A DNA stretch of 64,000 nt, from the NCBI GenBank assembly GCA_021740645.1, contig JAIOZL010000018.1, positions 1-64,000 of the forward strand. The letters run 5' to 3'. The position numbers and the translations under genes were made by a program. The stretch's first letter is position 1. Each line of letters starts with the position of its first letter. The notes below the pieces were generated by a model, which worked only from the letters and a program-made list of their open reading frames with translations, had not been told where the DNA came from and did no database searches. The stretch comes from Bacteroidales bacterium (GTDB lineage Bacteria; Bacteroidota; Bacteroidia; Bacteroidales; JAADJA01). Shown here one piece after another: positions 36,043 to 43,086 of this stretch.

Positions 36043-37098
36043 TTATTCATACAAGCTATTAAATTCCTCTTCAATATTCATTCGTTCAGCTAAGTAATCC
36101 ACCCAGTCATCTGTATATAAATAGTTGTCATTTGGTTGGTCATATAAGCAATAGTCCGCATTCGTAATTTCAGGATTGTTGGAATTATTTTCAGGTCTAA
36201 CATTGTATTTTTTCCAGCATCGAGTATGTGTGTCCATATTAAATTTATCTTTTTCTTTCCCATTCCTTTGAATTTTAGGATTTCCAAGTGCTGCTTGAAC
36301 TTTCTGAACAACAATTCCTGGTTTTAATAAATCCTTATTTGATACTGGAACTTGGATAAATTTATTTTTCACTAAAGCTGCAACCCTATTTACATTAGTT
36401 TTTTGAGAATCATCGAGTTTATCGTATGCAACAAATTGAATTGGAAGGGTGTTTTTTGTTTGATGATTTGCAACTTGAATAAGAAATGCTTTAAATGAAT
36501 ATTCACCACTATTAATAACTTCAGCTGTCACTGAAGTTCTATATGCTTTTATAAAATCAACAACAGGCTTAGCTGACGGATTTTCAACGATTGCATTTAC
36601 AAGACTTTTTGAAGAAGGATATAGTTGTAAAGCAAAGGATAAAGATTCTTTTAAACAGTATTTTTCTCCAAATTCCTTATATAATATTTTGTCATAATTA
36701 AGCAACAATGCTTGACATTCTGCAAATATGTCTGAATCAATTTCTGGTAAAGACTTATGTTCAATCATATTTCTTAGAGGAACGAAAAATTCAAGATTTT
36801 TTCTAATTGGATTATTTGTATCTGTTTTAAAATACTCTTTTAAACAAGTACTTAGCTCCCAATAACAATAATCACCATCTTTCTTATCAAAACGATTATT
36901 CGTCTTATAAAACGGTTTTTTCTTTTGTTTGAAGAAAACAGCGTGAAATAACGATGTCCAAGAAATAGCCATTAAAACTATATACCCTCCAGACTTAAAT
37001 TTAACAGCTGGTTTATTATATGTTTCAACTGCCAATAATGCTGAATCTCTTGACTTTTCAAGACACTTTTTTACTGCTTTGGGTAATCCTCTTGGCAT
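36043..37098 (-). CDS. DUF3644 domain protein
   Basis: A 351-residue cytosolic protein with an N-terminal DUF3644 domain: KKCLEKSRDSALLAVETYNK (about 8-27), then the hydrophobic FKSGGYIVLMAISWTSLFHA and, near residue 110, LRNMIEHKSLPE, the R-N-x-x-E-H pattern of the family that is reminiscent of HEPN/Abi-type R-x4-6-H motifs. The C-terminal half (about 200-351) is lysine/asparagine-rich and unclassified. DUF3644 proteins are frequently found among defence genes; RNase activity is only a hypothesis. Third gene of a trio with a 66-residue protein (4-base gap) and a GIY-YIG protein. Confidence 0.8.
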   Translation of the reverse strand: MPRGLPKAVKKCLEKSRDSALLAVETYNKPAVKFKSGGYIVLMAISWTSLFHAVFFKQKKKPFYKTNNRFDKKDGDYCYWELSTCLKEYFKTDTNNPIRKNLEFFVPLRNMIEHKSLPEIDSDIFAECQALLLNYDKILYKEFGEKYCLKESLSFALQLYPSSKSLVNAIVENPSAKPVVDFIKAYRTSVTAEVINSGEYSFKAFLIQVANHQTKNTLPIQFVAYDKLDDSQKTNVNRVAALVKNKFIQVPVSNKDLLKPGIVVQKVQAALGNPKIQRNGKEKDKFNMDTHTRCWKKYNVRPENNSNNPEITNADYCLYDQPNDNYLYTDDWVDYLAERMNIEEEFNSLYE

Positions 37099-37102
37099 CA
37101 GT

Positions 37103-37303
37103 TTAAAACTTTAGTGCTTTCTTAATATCTTCTTCTACTTGTTTTGCAATCTCTGATTCCATTTTCTTTATAAGCTTAGATTTAAAATCTTCGCAGCAAC
37201 AAGATAATTCAATAGAATCTCTTTTTGGCGTGGCGGTTGGTTTCTCGTTATGTTTGAAGCACCTTTCTCTTTCAAGATTTCTTGCGATTTTTCTTAAATC
37301 CAT
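37103..37303 (-). CDS. Small basic protein with Cys/His motif, unknown
   Basis: A 66-residue protein. Cys14 and His17 (RCFKHNEKP) and a CCC run (about 35-37, SCCCEDF) could make a metal site, followed by an amphipathic helix (about 40-66). Similar small proteins with C-x-x-H-x-E-x-P ... CC occur widely in bacterial genomes without known function. Its position 4 bases upstream of the DUF3644 gene and 11 bases downstream of the GIY-YIG gene suggests one functional module. Confidence 0.7.
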   Translation of the reverse strand: MDLRKIARNLERERCFKHNEKPTATPKRDSIELSCCCEDFKSKLIKKMESEIAKQVEEDIKKALKF

Positions 37304-37314
37304 AAATTAAGTTT

Positions 37315-37659
37315 TTAGTTGTTAATTTCATTACATGGAGTACTATTCCCTAATAGTAAATCAGTTTCGATTTCTGTCCTTTCTTTTTCTGAATCGACCT
37401 GTTTAACACAAATGCAATTTGCTTTATTTTGGGATATACAGTTCTTTTTATGGTGATTATTAAATCTTGTAGATAAATCATCCGTTTTACCAATGTAAAT
37501 GTTTGTATGCGAATACTTATTTTCGTTTTTTACTCTTTTCGTAAAGATGTAAACTCCTCCAACTTCCTTAAAAGAAGTGTCTAATGAGTAAATTCCAAAG
37601 GAATATTCTGTGCCAGATTTTCCTTTTAAAACATATTTGCTATCAGTTAATTTTGCCAT
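37315..37659 (-). CDS. GIY-YIG domain protein
   Basis: A 114-residue single-domain protein. The GIY-YIG core is present: GVYIFTKR (about 35-42) and IYIGKTDDLSTRFNNHH (about 54-70, with the conserved Y-I-G, Arg and His), and ETDLLLGNSTPCNEIN near the C-terminus (Glu that binds metal, Asn). GIY-YIG domains are small nucleases found in homing enzymes, restriction enzymes and repair; this stand-alone form is unassigned. First gene of the trio; the unit tag GTTACCACAC lies 18 bases before the ATG on the minus strand. Confidence 0.82.
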   Translation of the reverse strand: MAKLTDSKYVLKGKSGTEYSFGIYSLDTSFKEVGGVYIFTKRVKNENKYSHTNIYIGKTDDLSTRFNNHHKKNCISQNKANCICVKQVDSEKERTEIETDLLLGNSTPCNEINN

Positions 37660-37683
37660 AATCAGAAGTTTTAAATGTGTGGT

Positions 37684-38072
37684 AACTTGTTTATAGTGAC
37701 GTAAAATACGTCATTATACACCCAAATACAGGTGTATAATGACGGTTTTTCTATTTTTTATTTCTTTAATTGTTTTCGTCATTAGTAGGTTTCAAATATA
37801 TAAAAATCCTGGCATTAAAACCCCAAATGAGCAATTGTTCCAGCAGGGGTTTTAGGCTTTGCGTCACTTGTACCAACTATGTTGTAAATTTAGTAAATTT
37901 CCGTTAGGATCATAATCATAATACAAAACTCCCTGGCTGGATCACATGCCAGTTGGGGGTTTAGTTGGTGGATTGCCTACCTTTGGAATGTGTAGATACT
38001 TGTATGAGGATATTTAATAATTAAGAGGTTAGGGATAGGGAATCTTCAAGCGGGACGCTTGAAGCGGAGGGG
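37684..38072. repeat. 389-bp repeat, copy D
   Basis: Full copy. Hairpin CGTCATTATACACC (37709-37722) / GGTGTATAATGACG (37731-37744) as in copy B, and right end GCTTGAAGCGGAGGGG. The left edge coincides with the start of the GIY-YIG unit; the right edge abuts an IS1182-type end. Confidence 0.9.
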
Positions 38073-38073
38073 T

Positions 38074-38173
38074 GTAAAGGATGTTTCTATTCCTTTACAA
38101 GGTAAGAATTACAGGTGTTTTAAGTTTGTTTTTTCCACGAAGCTTTTAACCGATTTTTGCACAGTGTGACGGT
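38074..38173. mobile_element. Solo right end of the IS1182-type element
   Basis: GTAAAGGATGTTTCTATTCC at 38075 onward and GATTTTTGCACAGTGTGACG at the end match the right end of the IS remnant at 24906-25005, with a more diverged centre. No transposase sequence remains. It directly abuts repeat copy D. Confidence 0.75.
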
Positions 38174-38340
38174 TTGCGGCTATGGTGCGTAGCCGCCTGC
38201 CTGCCGGCAGGCAGGTTCACTACTCAAATTTATGTTGATGTTTAATTTACAAATCATTTGTCTTGATGACTAAACGCGGATATGTGATATTAGGTGCTGT
38301 TACTGTGCGTTTTCTTCTATCTCTATGTTTTTCTATAAAA
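38174..38340. other. Spacer after the DUF3788 gene with possible decayed cassette end
   Basis: Contains the palindrome CCTGCCTGCCGGCAGGCAGG (38197-38216). GTTACTGTGCGTT (38299-38311) loosely resembles the start tag of the DUF3788 unit (minus strand GTAAGGTGCATT, plus 38812-38823) if one base is gapped, so it may be the worn end of that unit. Confidence 0.3.
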
Positions 38341-38775
38341 TCACTTCAACCCTTTCTTATACTTTATAACCTTTTTTAAGTCTTCAATCTGTTTTTGTTG
38401 GTCAATATCAATAATCAAAGGCATCAATTTTCCTACAGGTTTTGCTGCCGAAAAAGTTTCTTTTATTTTCTCGTCAATTTCTAATTCTAAAACACCATTG
38501 CTTGTTTTCTCAGTGAAATAGAAACCTGTTTTAATATAATTCTCCCAAACTGAAAGCCATAAAATTGTTTTTTTCTTATAAACAACTTTGCACAACCACG
38601 ATTTCCCATCTTTGTAAAACCTCCATTGAAGCTCTAATCTAAATTCATCTGTAAAGATTTGTATTAATTTTTGATAGATAGTAAAAAGTTCCTTGCCGAG
38701 AGCATTTTCTAGAACTTCATCTGTTGGTTCTTTTTCTTTATCTCGTAAAAGTATCGTTTCATTTTCAGATTTCAT
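38341..38775 (-). CDS. DUF3788 family protein
   Basis: A 144-residue soluble protein matching the DUF3788 pattern along its length: ELQWRFYKDGKSWLCKVVYK (about 48-67), TILWLSVWENYIKTGFYFTEKT and the C-terminal KLMPLIIDIDQQKQIEDL. DUF3788 proteins are small cytosolic proteins of unknown function, somewhat like the DUF1801/YdhG group. A single-gene unit in the cassette region; its downstream site has been overwritten by an IS end and repeat copy D. Confidence 0.85.
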   Translation of the reverse strand: MKSENETILLRDKEKEPTDEVLENALGKELFTIYQKLIQIFTDEFRLELQWRFYKDGKSWLCKVVYKKKTILWLSVWENYIKTGFYFTEKTSNGVLELEIDEKIKETFSAAKPVGKLMPLIIDIDQQKQIEDLKKVIKYKKGLK

Positions 38776-38820
38776 TTATCTATTATTTTCGTTATTAATT
38801 GTCTGTCCCCTAATGCACCT

Positions 38821-39001
38821 TACGGTTTGTGTAAGTGGAGTGCGGGATTGAAAGTGATGAACTTTCAAGCTCGCACCGAGCCAATTCGTTTATTCAATAT
38901 TTCAAATTTTCGTCAATCGTCGCAGACGAATTGGCGGTGTTGCAACTGCGAACTACAGTTGGATTGCACACATAAACCCCGCATTACATTTAGATTTTGT
39001 T
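38821..39001. repeat. Cassette-end (attC-like) palindromic site S4
   Basis: Left arm TACGGTTTGTGTAAGTGGAG then TGCGGG; right arm CCCGCATTACATTTAG ending TTTTGTT (GTT at 38999-39001). Inner hairpin CCAATTCGT (from 38880) / ACGAATTGG (from 38927). The left core reads TAC, not AAC, so the site on the DUF3788 side is mutated. GTTACCGCAA from 38999 matches the tag at 40167-40176. Confidence 0.65.
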
Positions 39002-39014
39002 ACCGCAACGTGCT

Positions 39015-40097
39015 TTATTTTTTCAATATTTCAATTAGTTTTTTATTGATATATAATGTTTCTCTGCCTACTTTTTGAGATTCTAAAATGCCAATCTTTT
39101 CCAGTTCTTTTAAATAGCGTGATGCTGCTTTCCTCTCTACTTTCAATTGATTAACCACAAACTCAATCTTTGAATAAGGTTGTTCAAAAAGCAATTCCAC
39201 TAATTCTTTTTTATAAATTTTCGGTGCATCAATCTGAACTTTCTCGATTGTTTTGTCGAGTAGGTTTCTAATTTTATTAATTTTTTCAATCGTTTGAATT
39301 GAAGTCGTTTCTAAAGCTTTTAACATGAACAAAATCCATTCTTCCCATTCACCAATTTCGTTTGTTTGATTTAACAGACTGTAATAATCAGGTTTATTTT
39401 CAATAATATATGAACTAAGATATAAAATTGGAATATCAATCAAATCATTTAAAATCAGATACAAAATATTTAAAATCCTTCCAGTTCTACCATTTCCATC
39501 ATAAAATGGGTGGATGCTTTCAAATTGGTGATGAAGTACGGCAAGATTAATTAAGGGCGAAATTTCATTTTGGTCTTGATTAAAATACTCGATAAAATTC
39601 GATAATAAATCCAATATTTCTTTTTTATCTTGAGGTGGAGTGTAGACGACTTCTCCTGTCGTATCGTTTTTCAAAACAGTACCTGGCATACTTCTTATTC
39701 CTGCATTGTTTCCAATTAACTCATGTTGAATTTCTATGATGTCATTTACCCGTAAAAATCCTTGTTTTTTAATTAAGTCAAATCCACGAAAAATTGCTTT
39801 TCGATAATTTACAACCTCTTTTGTTTCAGGTGAAATATTTGATTTGTTAATGGTGAGTGCTTTATAAAGTTCGTCCTGAGTTGTAATAATGTTTTCAATT
39901 TCAGAACTTCCTTTTGCCTCTTGCAATACAATTGCATTTACCAACATTGATTGGTTTGGAATTGTATTTGCAATTCCTTTCAATTCAGCTAAAGCAGCAG
40001 TTGCTTTATTGGTTTCTCTTAAAATTTCAAGAGTTTCAACTTTCTCCCTTTGAGGTGGAAGTTTATCTAAAATCCGATATGGTGCATCTTGTCCCAT
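39015..40097 (-). CDS. Fic family protein (predicted AMPylase) with winged-helix C-terminus
   Basis: A 360-residue class II-type Fic protein. The N-terminal inhibitory helix motif SSEIEN (64-69, [S/T]xxxE[G/N]) is intact, so it should be self-inhibited. The Fic motif HPFYDGNGRTGR (196-207) has all catalytic residues, with the flap region PGTVLKNDTTGEVVYTPP (about 138-155). A C-terminal winged helix (about 280-355) with KIEFVVNQLKVERKAASRYL suggests DNA binding. It transfers AMP from ATP to target proteins; the target is unknown. A single-gene unit with a promoter-overlapping inverted repeat. Confidence 0.92.
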   Translation of the reverse strand: MGQDAPYRILDKLPPQREKVETLEILRETNKATAALAELKGIANTIPNQSMLVNAIVLQEAKGSSEIENIITTQDELYKALTINKSNISPETKEVVNYRKAIFRGFDLIKKQGFLRVNDIIEIQHELIGNNAGIRSMPGTVLKNDTTGEVVYTPPQDKKEILDLLSNFIEYFNQDQNEISPLINLAVLHHQFESIHPFYDGNGRTGRILNILYLILNDLIDIPILYLSSYIIENKPDYYSLLNQTNEIGEWEEWILFMLKALETTSIQTIEKINKIRNLLDKTIEKVQIDAPKIYKKELVELLFEQPYSKIEFVVNQLKVERKAASRYLKELEKIGILESQKVGRETLYINKKLIEILKK

Positions 40098-40109
40098 GTT
40101 TCTCTAATT

Positions 40110-40136
40110 TGTACCAAAAATACAAAAATTAGTACA
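40110..40136 (-). promoter_or_regulatory. Promoter with operator-like inverted repeat for the Fic gene
   Basis: Plus strand TGTACCAA (40110-40117) and TTAGTACA (40129-40136) form an 8-bp inverted repeat with one mismatch. Between and overlapping them lies, on the minus strand, TATTTTTG (40115-40122), a TAnnTTTG -7 box 17 bases before the ATG. A repressor bound here would block the promoter; the Fic protein's own winged helix is one candidate. Confidence 0.5.
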
Positions 40137-40176
40137 TATTTCGTTGATGTGCGACTTTTTTAGCATTTGCGGTAAC

Positions 40177-40468
40177 TAGTTTATATGTGTACAAAAAGTT
40201 GGATTATACAACCATATAGGCTGGATAATCCAACTTTTCCTTGTTTTTCCAATTCACTATTTATTAACCTTCAAAAGGACTTTTTATATTTTGTATGTTT
40301 TTTATCGTTACCTGTGTGTATATTTCCAACTGGCTCAAATATTCAGGCAAAAGACTTTAAGCGCAGTGCCACTGCTACCTGCATTGACAGGCACATTTCG
40401 ATAATCCTCAACGTAACCAGAATTTCAATTATGAGTCTACCTCATTTAATATGCTTATAAAGTATCCC
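40177..40468. other. Right edge of the island with a strong hairpin, no gene seen
   Basis: AACTAGTTTATATGTG (from 40174) resembles the left ends of the 389-bp repeats (AACTTGTTTATAGTGACG) and is likewise followed by a perfect hairpin, AAAAGTTGGATTAT (40194-40207) / ATAATCCAACTTTT (40225-40238), with a different stem. The rest has no supported feature up to the stop of the aminopeptidase gene. Confidence 0.5.
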
Positions 40469-41863
40469 CTAGAGCGGGTTCGCCATGGTATCCTCTATTT
40501 CTTTCACTGTTTTAGGAATTGGTTTACCTAAAACACGGTAGCCGGTATCGGTCACCAGGATATCATCTTCAATACGGATTCCGCCAAAACCAATATACGA
40601 CTCTGCTTTTTCGAAATTGATAAAGTCAGTGAATTTTTTCTCAGCCTTCCATTTTTTAATCAGTGCGGGTATGAAATAGATGCCCGGTTCAATGGTAAAC
40701 ACATAACCTGGCTGGTGTTTTTTGCCCAACCTTAGGAAAGCCGTCCCGAATTGTGTACTTCGTTTAATTTCTTCATTGTAACCCACATTGTTTTCGCCCA
40801 GCCCTTCCATGTCATGCACATCCAGACCCATCATATGGCCCAGCCCATGAGGGAAAAACATGGCATGCGCACCTTCTTTTACGGCATCATCAATATTTCC
40901 TTTCATCAGCCCCAGATCCTTTAATCCTGAAGCAATAATGTGTGCAGCCATCAGGTGAAGTTCTCTGTTGGAAATGCCCGGCCTGGTTGCTTCAATCGTT
41001 TTTAAATTAGCAGCCAGGACTATCTCATAAATATCTTTTTGCCTTTGATTAAATTTCCCACCTACCGGCACTGTCCGTGTGATGTCACTGGAATAATGCA
41101 TGGTGGTTTCGGCTCCGGCATCGGTCACCATCATCCTGCCTGCTTCGAGTACGTTTCCATGATAGTGGTTATGGAGGGTTTCGCCGTTAACACTCAAGAT
41201 AATGGGAAATGAAACCGGGCCTCCTTTGGCCAGTGAAATGCCTTCGATAGTACCTGCTATTTCGCGCTCAATACGTCCCGGCATGGCCATCCGCATCGAG
41301 GTGGTATGCATCTCGTAAGCAATATCCACAGCCTTCTCAATTTCAGCTATTTCAAACTGATCTTTTACAGAACGTAGTTTGATGATGCCCTTTACCAGTT
41401 CCATTGATGCCAGGCCTGCTATTTCCGCAAAAGGAATTCCCAGGAGTTGTTCCATTTGCATATAGGTTTCACCACGGTATGGGGTAACAAAATGTATTTT
41501 CCTCCCTTTTGATTTAGCGGCTTTAACAAAATCAAGCAAATCTTTTAAAGGGGCTGTGTTGCTAACGCCAACTTCTGCGGCACGGTCTTTCATCATAGGT
41601 TGTGGCCCCATCCATATAATGTCATCTATGTCGACATCATTACCAAAAATGTAATCCTTGTTTTCATCAATATCCAATACCCCGGCCAGGTCGGGGTGGT
41701 CCATACCGAAGAAATATAAAAAGCTGCTATCCTGCCTGAAATGGTAAGTGTTGGCAGGATAATTAAAGGAAGCTTCTGTATTGCCTAATATAAGGATGAT
41801 GCCATTTTTTACTTCCCCTCTCAAACGGTTTCTTCTATCGGTATAAACTTTTGCGTCGAACAT
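40469..41863 (-). CDS. pepP: Xaa-Pro aminopeptidase (M24B)
   Basis: Cleaves N-terminal residues preceding proline. 464 residues: an N-terminal creatinase-like domain with FRQDSSFLYFFGMDHPDLAG (about 42-61) and a C-terminal pita-bread domain. Metal ligands of the M24 family are all visible: VTDAGAE (Asp), YSSDITRTVP (Asp), GLGHMMGLDVHD (His), FTIEPGIY (Glu) and GIRIEDDILVT (Glu). The length and LGHMMGLDVHD form are typical for Bacteroidota PepP. It is the first core gene to the right of the cassette array. Confidence 0.95.
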   Translation of the reverse strand: MFDAKVYTDRRNRLRGEVKNGIILILGNTEASFNYPANTYHFRQDSSFLYFFGMDHPDLAGVLDIDENKDYIFGNDVDIDDIIWMGPQPMMKDRAAEVGVSNTAPLKDLLDFVKAAKSKGRKIHFVTPYRGETYMQMEQLLGIPFAEIAGLASMELVKGIIKLRSVKDQFEIAEIEKAVDIAYEMHTTSMRMAMPGRIEREIAGTIEGISLAKGGPVSFPIILSVNGETLHNHYHGNVLEAGRMMVTDAGAETTMHYSSDITRTVPVGGKFNQRQKDIYEIVLAANLKTIEATRPGISNRELHLMAAHIIASGLKDLGLMKGNIDDAVKEGAHAMFFPHGLGHMMGLDVHDMEGLGENNVGYNEEIKRSTQFGTAFLRLGKKHQPGYVFTIEPGIYFIPALIKKWKAEKKFTDFINFEKAESYIGFGGIRIEDDILVTDTGYRVLGKPIPKTVKEIEDTMANPL

Positions 41864-42010
41864 ATTTTTTGTTTTAAATTTTTAAATCTGAAATGAATGG
41901 CTAAATTATTAAATATCTGTATAATTTTTAAGTTTTGTTTTAAAAGAACAAAAGTTAAGAGGTAAATGGCTGCTAATGCAATTTTTTGTAAATTTGATCA
42001 AAAGCTCAAG

Positions 42011-42844
42011 ATGAAAACCAGGATACCAGCAGTAGCCGGAAAATTTTATCCGGGTACAAAAAGCGAGCTGATCGCTCAAATTGAACAAATCCTTCAAAAG
42101 GAGAAACCCGCCATCCAAACCCAACTGGCAAAAAAGAATATATTTGGAGGCATCGTACCACACGCCGGTTATATGTATTCGGGCTACCAGGCGGTTCATT
42201 TTTTTGAGATCATCCGGCAATCAGAAACTCCCTTTGAAACCTTCGTGATCATTAATCCCAACCATAGTGGTTTTGGCGCTGAAATTGCACTCGACGATAA
42301 CGATTACTGGGAAACCCCGCTGGGGAAGGCAGAGGTGGATTCTGACCTGGGTTACCAGCTTGGGTTTCCGCGTTCTGCTGATGCCCACAAATATGAACAC
42401 TCAGGAGAGGTAATGCTGCCCCTATTGCAATATTTTATTCCTACACCGTTTGCTATATTACCCATCACCCTTACCAATCAAAATGTAACCAATTCCCGGA
42501 TCATTGCCAACCGGATAAAGGAAGCCGCTGACACCTTAAAAAGAAGAATATGTGTGATTGCCTCTTCTGACTTTACCCATTTTGAAACAGCCGGCAAAGG
42601 CCGGATGCTGGACGAATTTGTGGTAAAGGAAATTTTAGGTTTAAACACAGCAGGAGTGGAGCAGGAAGTAAAAACAAAAAATATTTCTGTTTGTGGTTTT
42701 GGCCCTATTATGGCCCTGATGGAATATGCCAAACAATGCACAAAAGAACCGCAAGTGACTTTACTTAAACGGGGTCACTCCGGTGAGGTGATCCCATCCC
42801 ACGAAGTGGTGGATTATATTAGTATGCTGTTTTATTCGGGGTGA
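42011..42844 (+). CDS. MEMO1 family protein (AmmeMemoRadiSam system protein B)
   Basis: 277 residues from the ATG at 42011, chosen because MKTRIPAVAGKFYPG is the standard start of the family; an in-frame ATG 15 codons upstream is less likely. Conserved features: RIPAVAGKFYPG, GGIVPHAGYMYSGYQAVHFF with the invariant His, INPNHSGFGAEIA, SSDFTHFE and CGFGPIMALM. The fold is that of non-haem iron dioxygenases. Bacterial members often travel with AMMECR1 and radical-SAM genes, which are absent here. The reaction is unknown. Confidence 0.9.
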   Translation: MKTRIPAVAGKFYPGTKSELIAQIEQILQKEKPAIQTQLAKKNIFGGIVPHAGYMYSGYQAVHFFEIIRQSETPFETFVIINPNHSGFGAEIALDDNDYWETPLGKAEVDSDLGYQLGFPRSADAHKYEHSGEVMLPLLQYFIPTPFAILPITLTNQNVTNSRIIANRIKEAADTLKRRICVIASSDFTHFETAGKGRMLDEFVVKEILGLNTAGVEQEVKTKNISVCGFGPIMALMEYAKQCTKEPQVTLLKRGHSGEVIPSHEVVDYISMLFYSG

Positions 42845-42878
42845 TATTTATATTTTACTGTAGAACTAATCTATAGCT

Positions 42879-42950
42879 ATGTGGGAAGAAAAACTAAAAA
42901 TTTATGACGAGCTTGTTGCAAGATATTTGAACGAATTTATAACTGGGTGA
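42879..42950 (+). pseudogene. Possible remnant of a small conserved gene
   Basis: A 23-codon frame MWEEKLKIYDELVARYLNEF then ITG. The first 15 residues look like the start of a roughly 110-residue hypothetical protein common in Bacteroidota (M-W-E-E-K-L-x-x-Y-D-E-L-V-A), and YLNE occurs near the end of that protein, suggesting an internal deletion. Recalled from memory, so weak. Confidence 0.3.
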
Positions 42951-43086
42951 ATAACCTGCCCGGAATAGTAAACAACTTCCTGCTATATTGTATTCGCACA
43001 TAATTCAACAAGTTTGAAATGCTTTTCAATGCATGCTGTGATTCATTAGAGTTTTAACTTTTATACGAAAGTACCAGGCTTTCGGA

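Larger units (their letters stand above)
20025..40176 (-). mobile_element. Integron-like gene cassette array without an integrase
   Basis: All genes read leftward and fall into units. Read on the minus strand, a unit starts GTTR plus a private tail and ends with the reverse complement of that tail. Start and end motifs, given as plus-strand positions: Fic unit TTGCGGTAAC at 40167 and GTTACCGCAA at 38999; GIY-YIG trio GTGTGGTAAC at 37677 and GTTACCACAC at 36029; PSD unit AAACGCCAAC at 35903 and GTTGGCGTTT at 34220; six-gene unit GCTGGGTAAC at 34094 and GTTACCCAGC at 27747; hypothetical TGGCTATAAC at 27325 and GTTATAGCCA at 26618; DUF4143 unit GGCGTTAAC at 26490 and GTTAACGCC at 25189. The hydrolase (22.8-24.3 kb), DUF3788 and PARIS-like units have a degenerate or lost end. 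Between units lie AAC...GTT palindromes. These features match integron cassettes with attC sites; the boxes are not the textbook RYYYAAC/GTTRRRY, so the family is inferred. Confidence 0.75.

Noticed and set aside
20045..38072. Repeated units that might be read as a CRISPR array or CRISPR-like locus
   Set aside because: Copies are 389 bp long and 5-10 kb apart, with no short spacers and no cas genes.
38197..38216. Palindrome CCTGCCTGCCGGCAGGCAGG as a cassette site
   Set aside because: It lacks AAC/GTT ends and looks like one of the short GC-rich dispersed palindromes common in many bacterial genomes.
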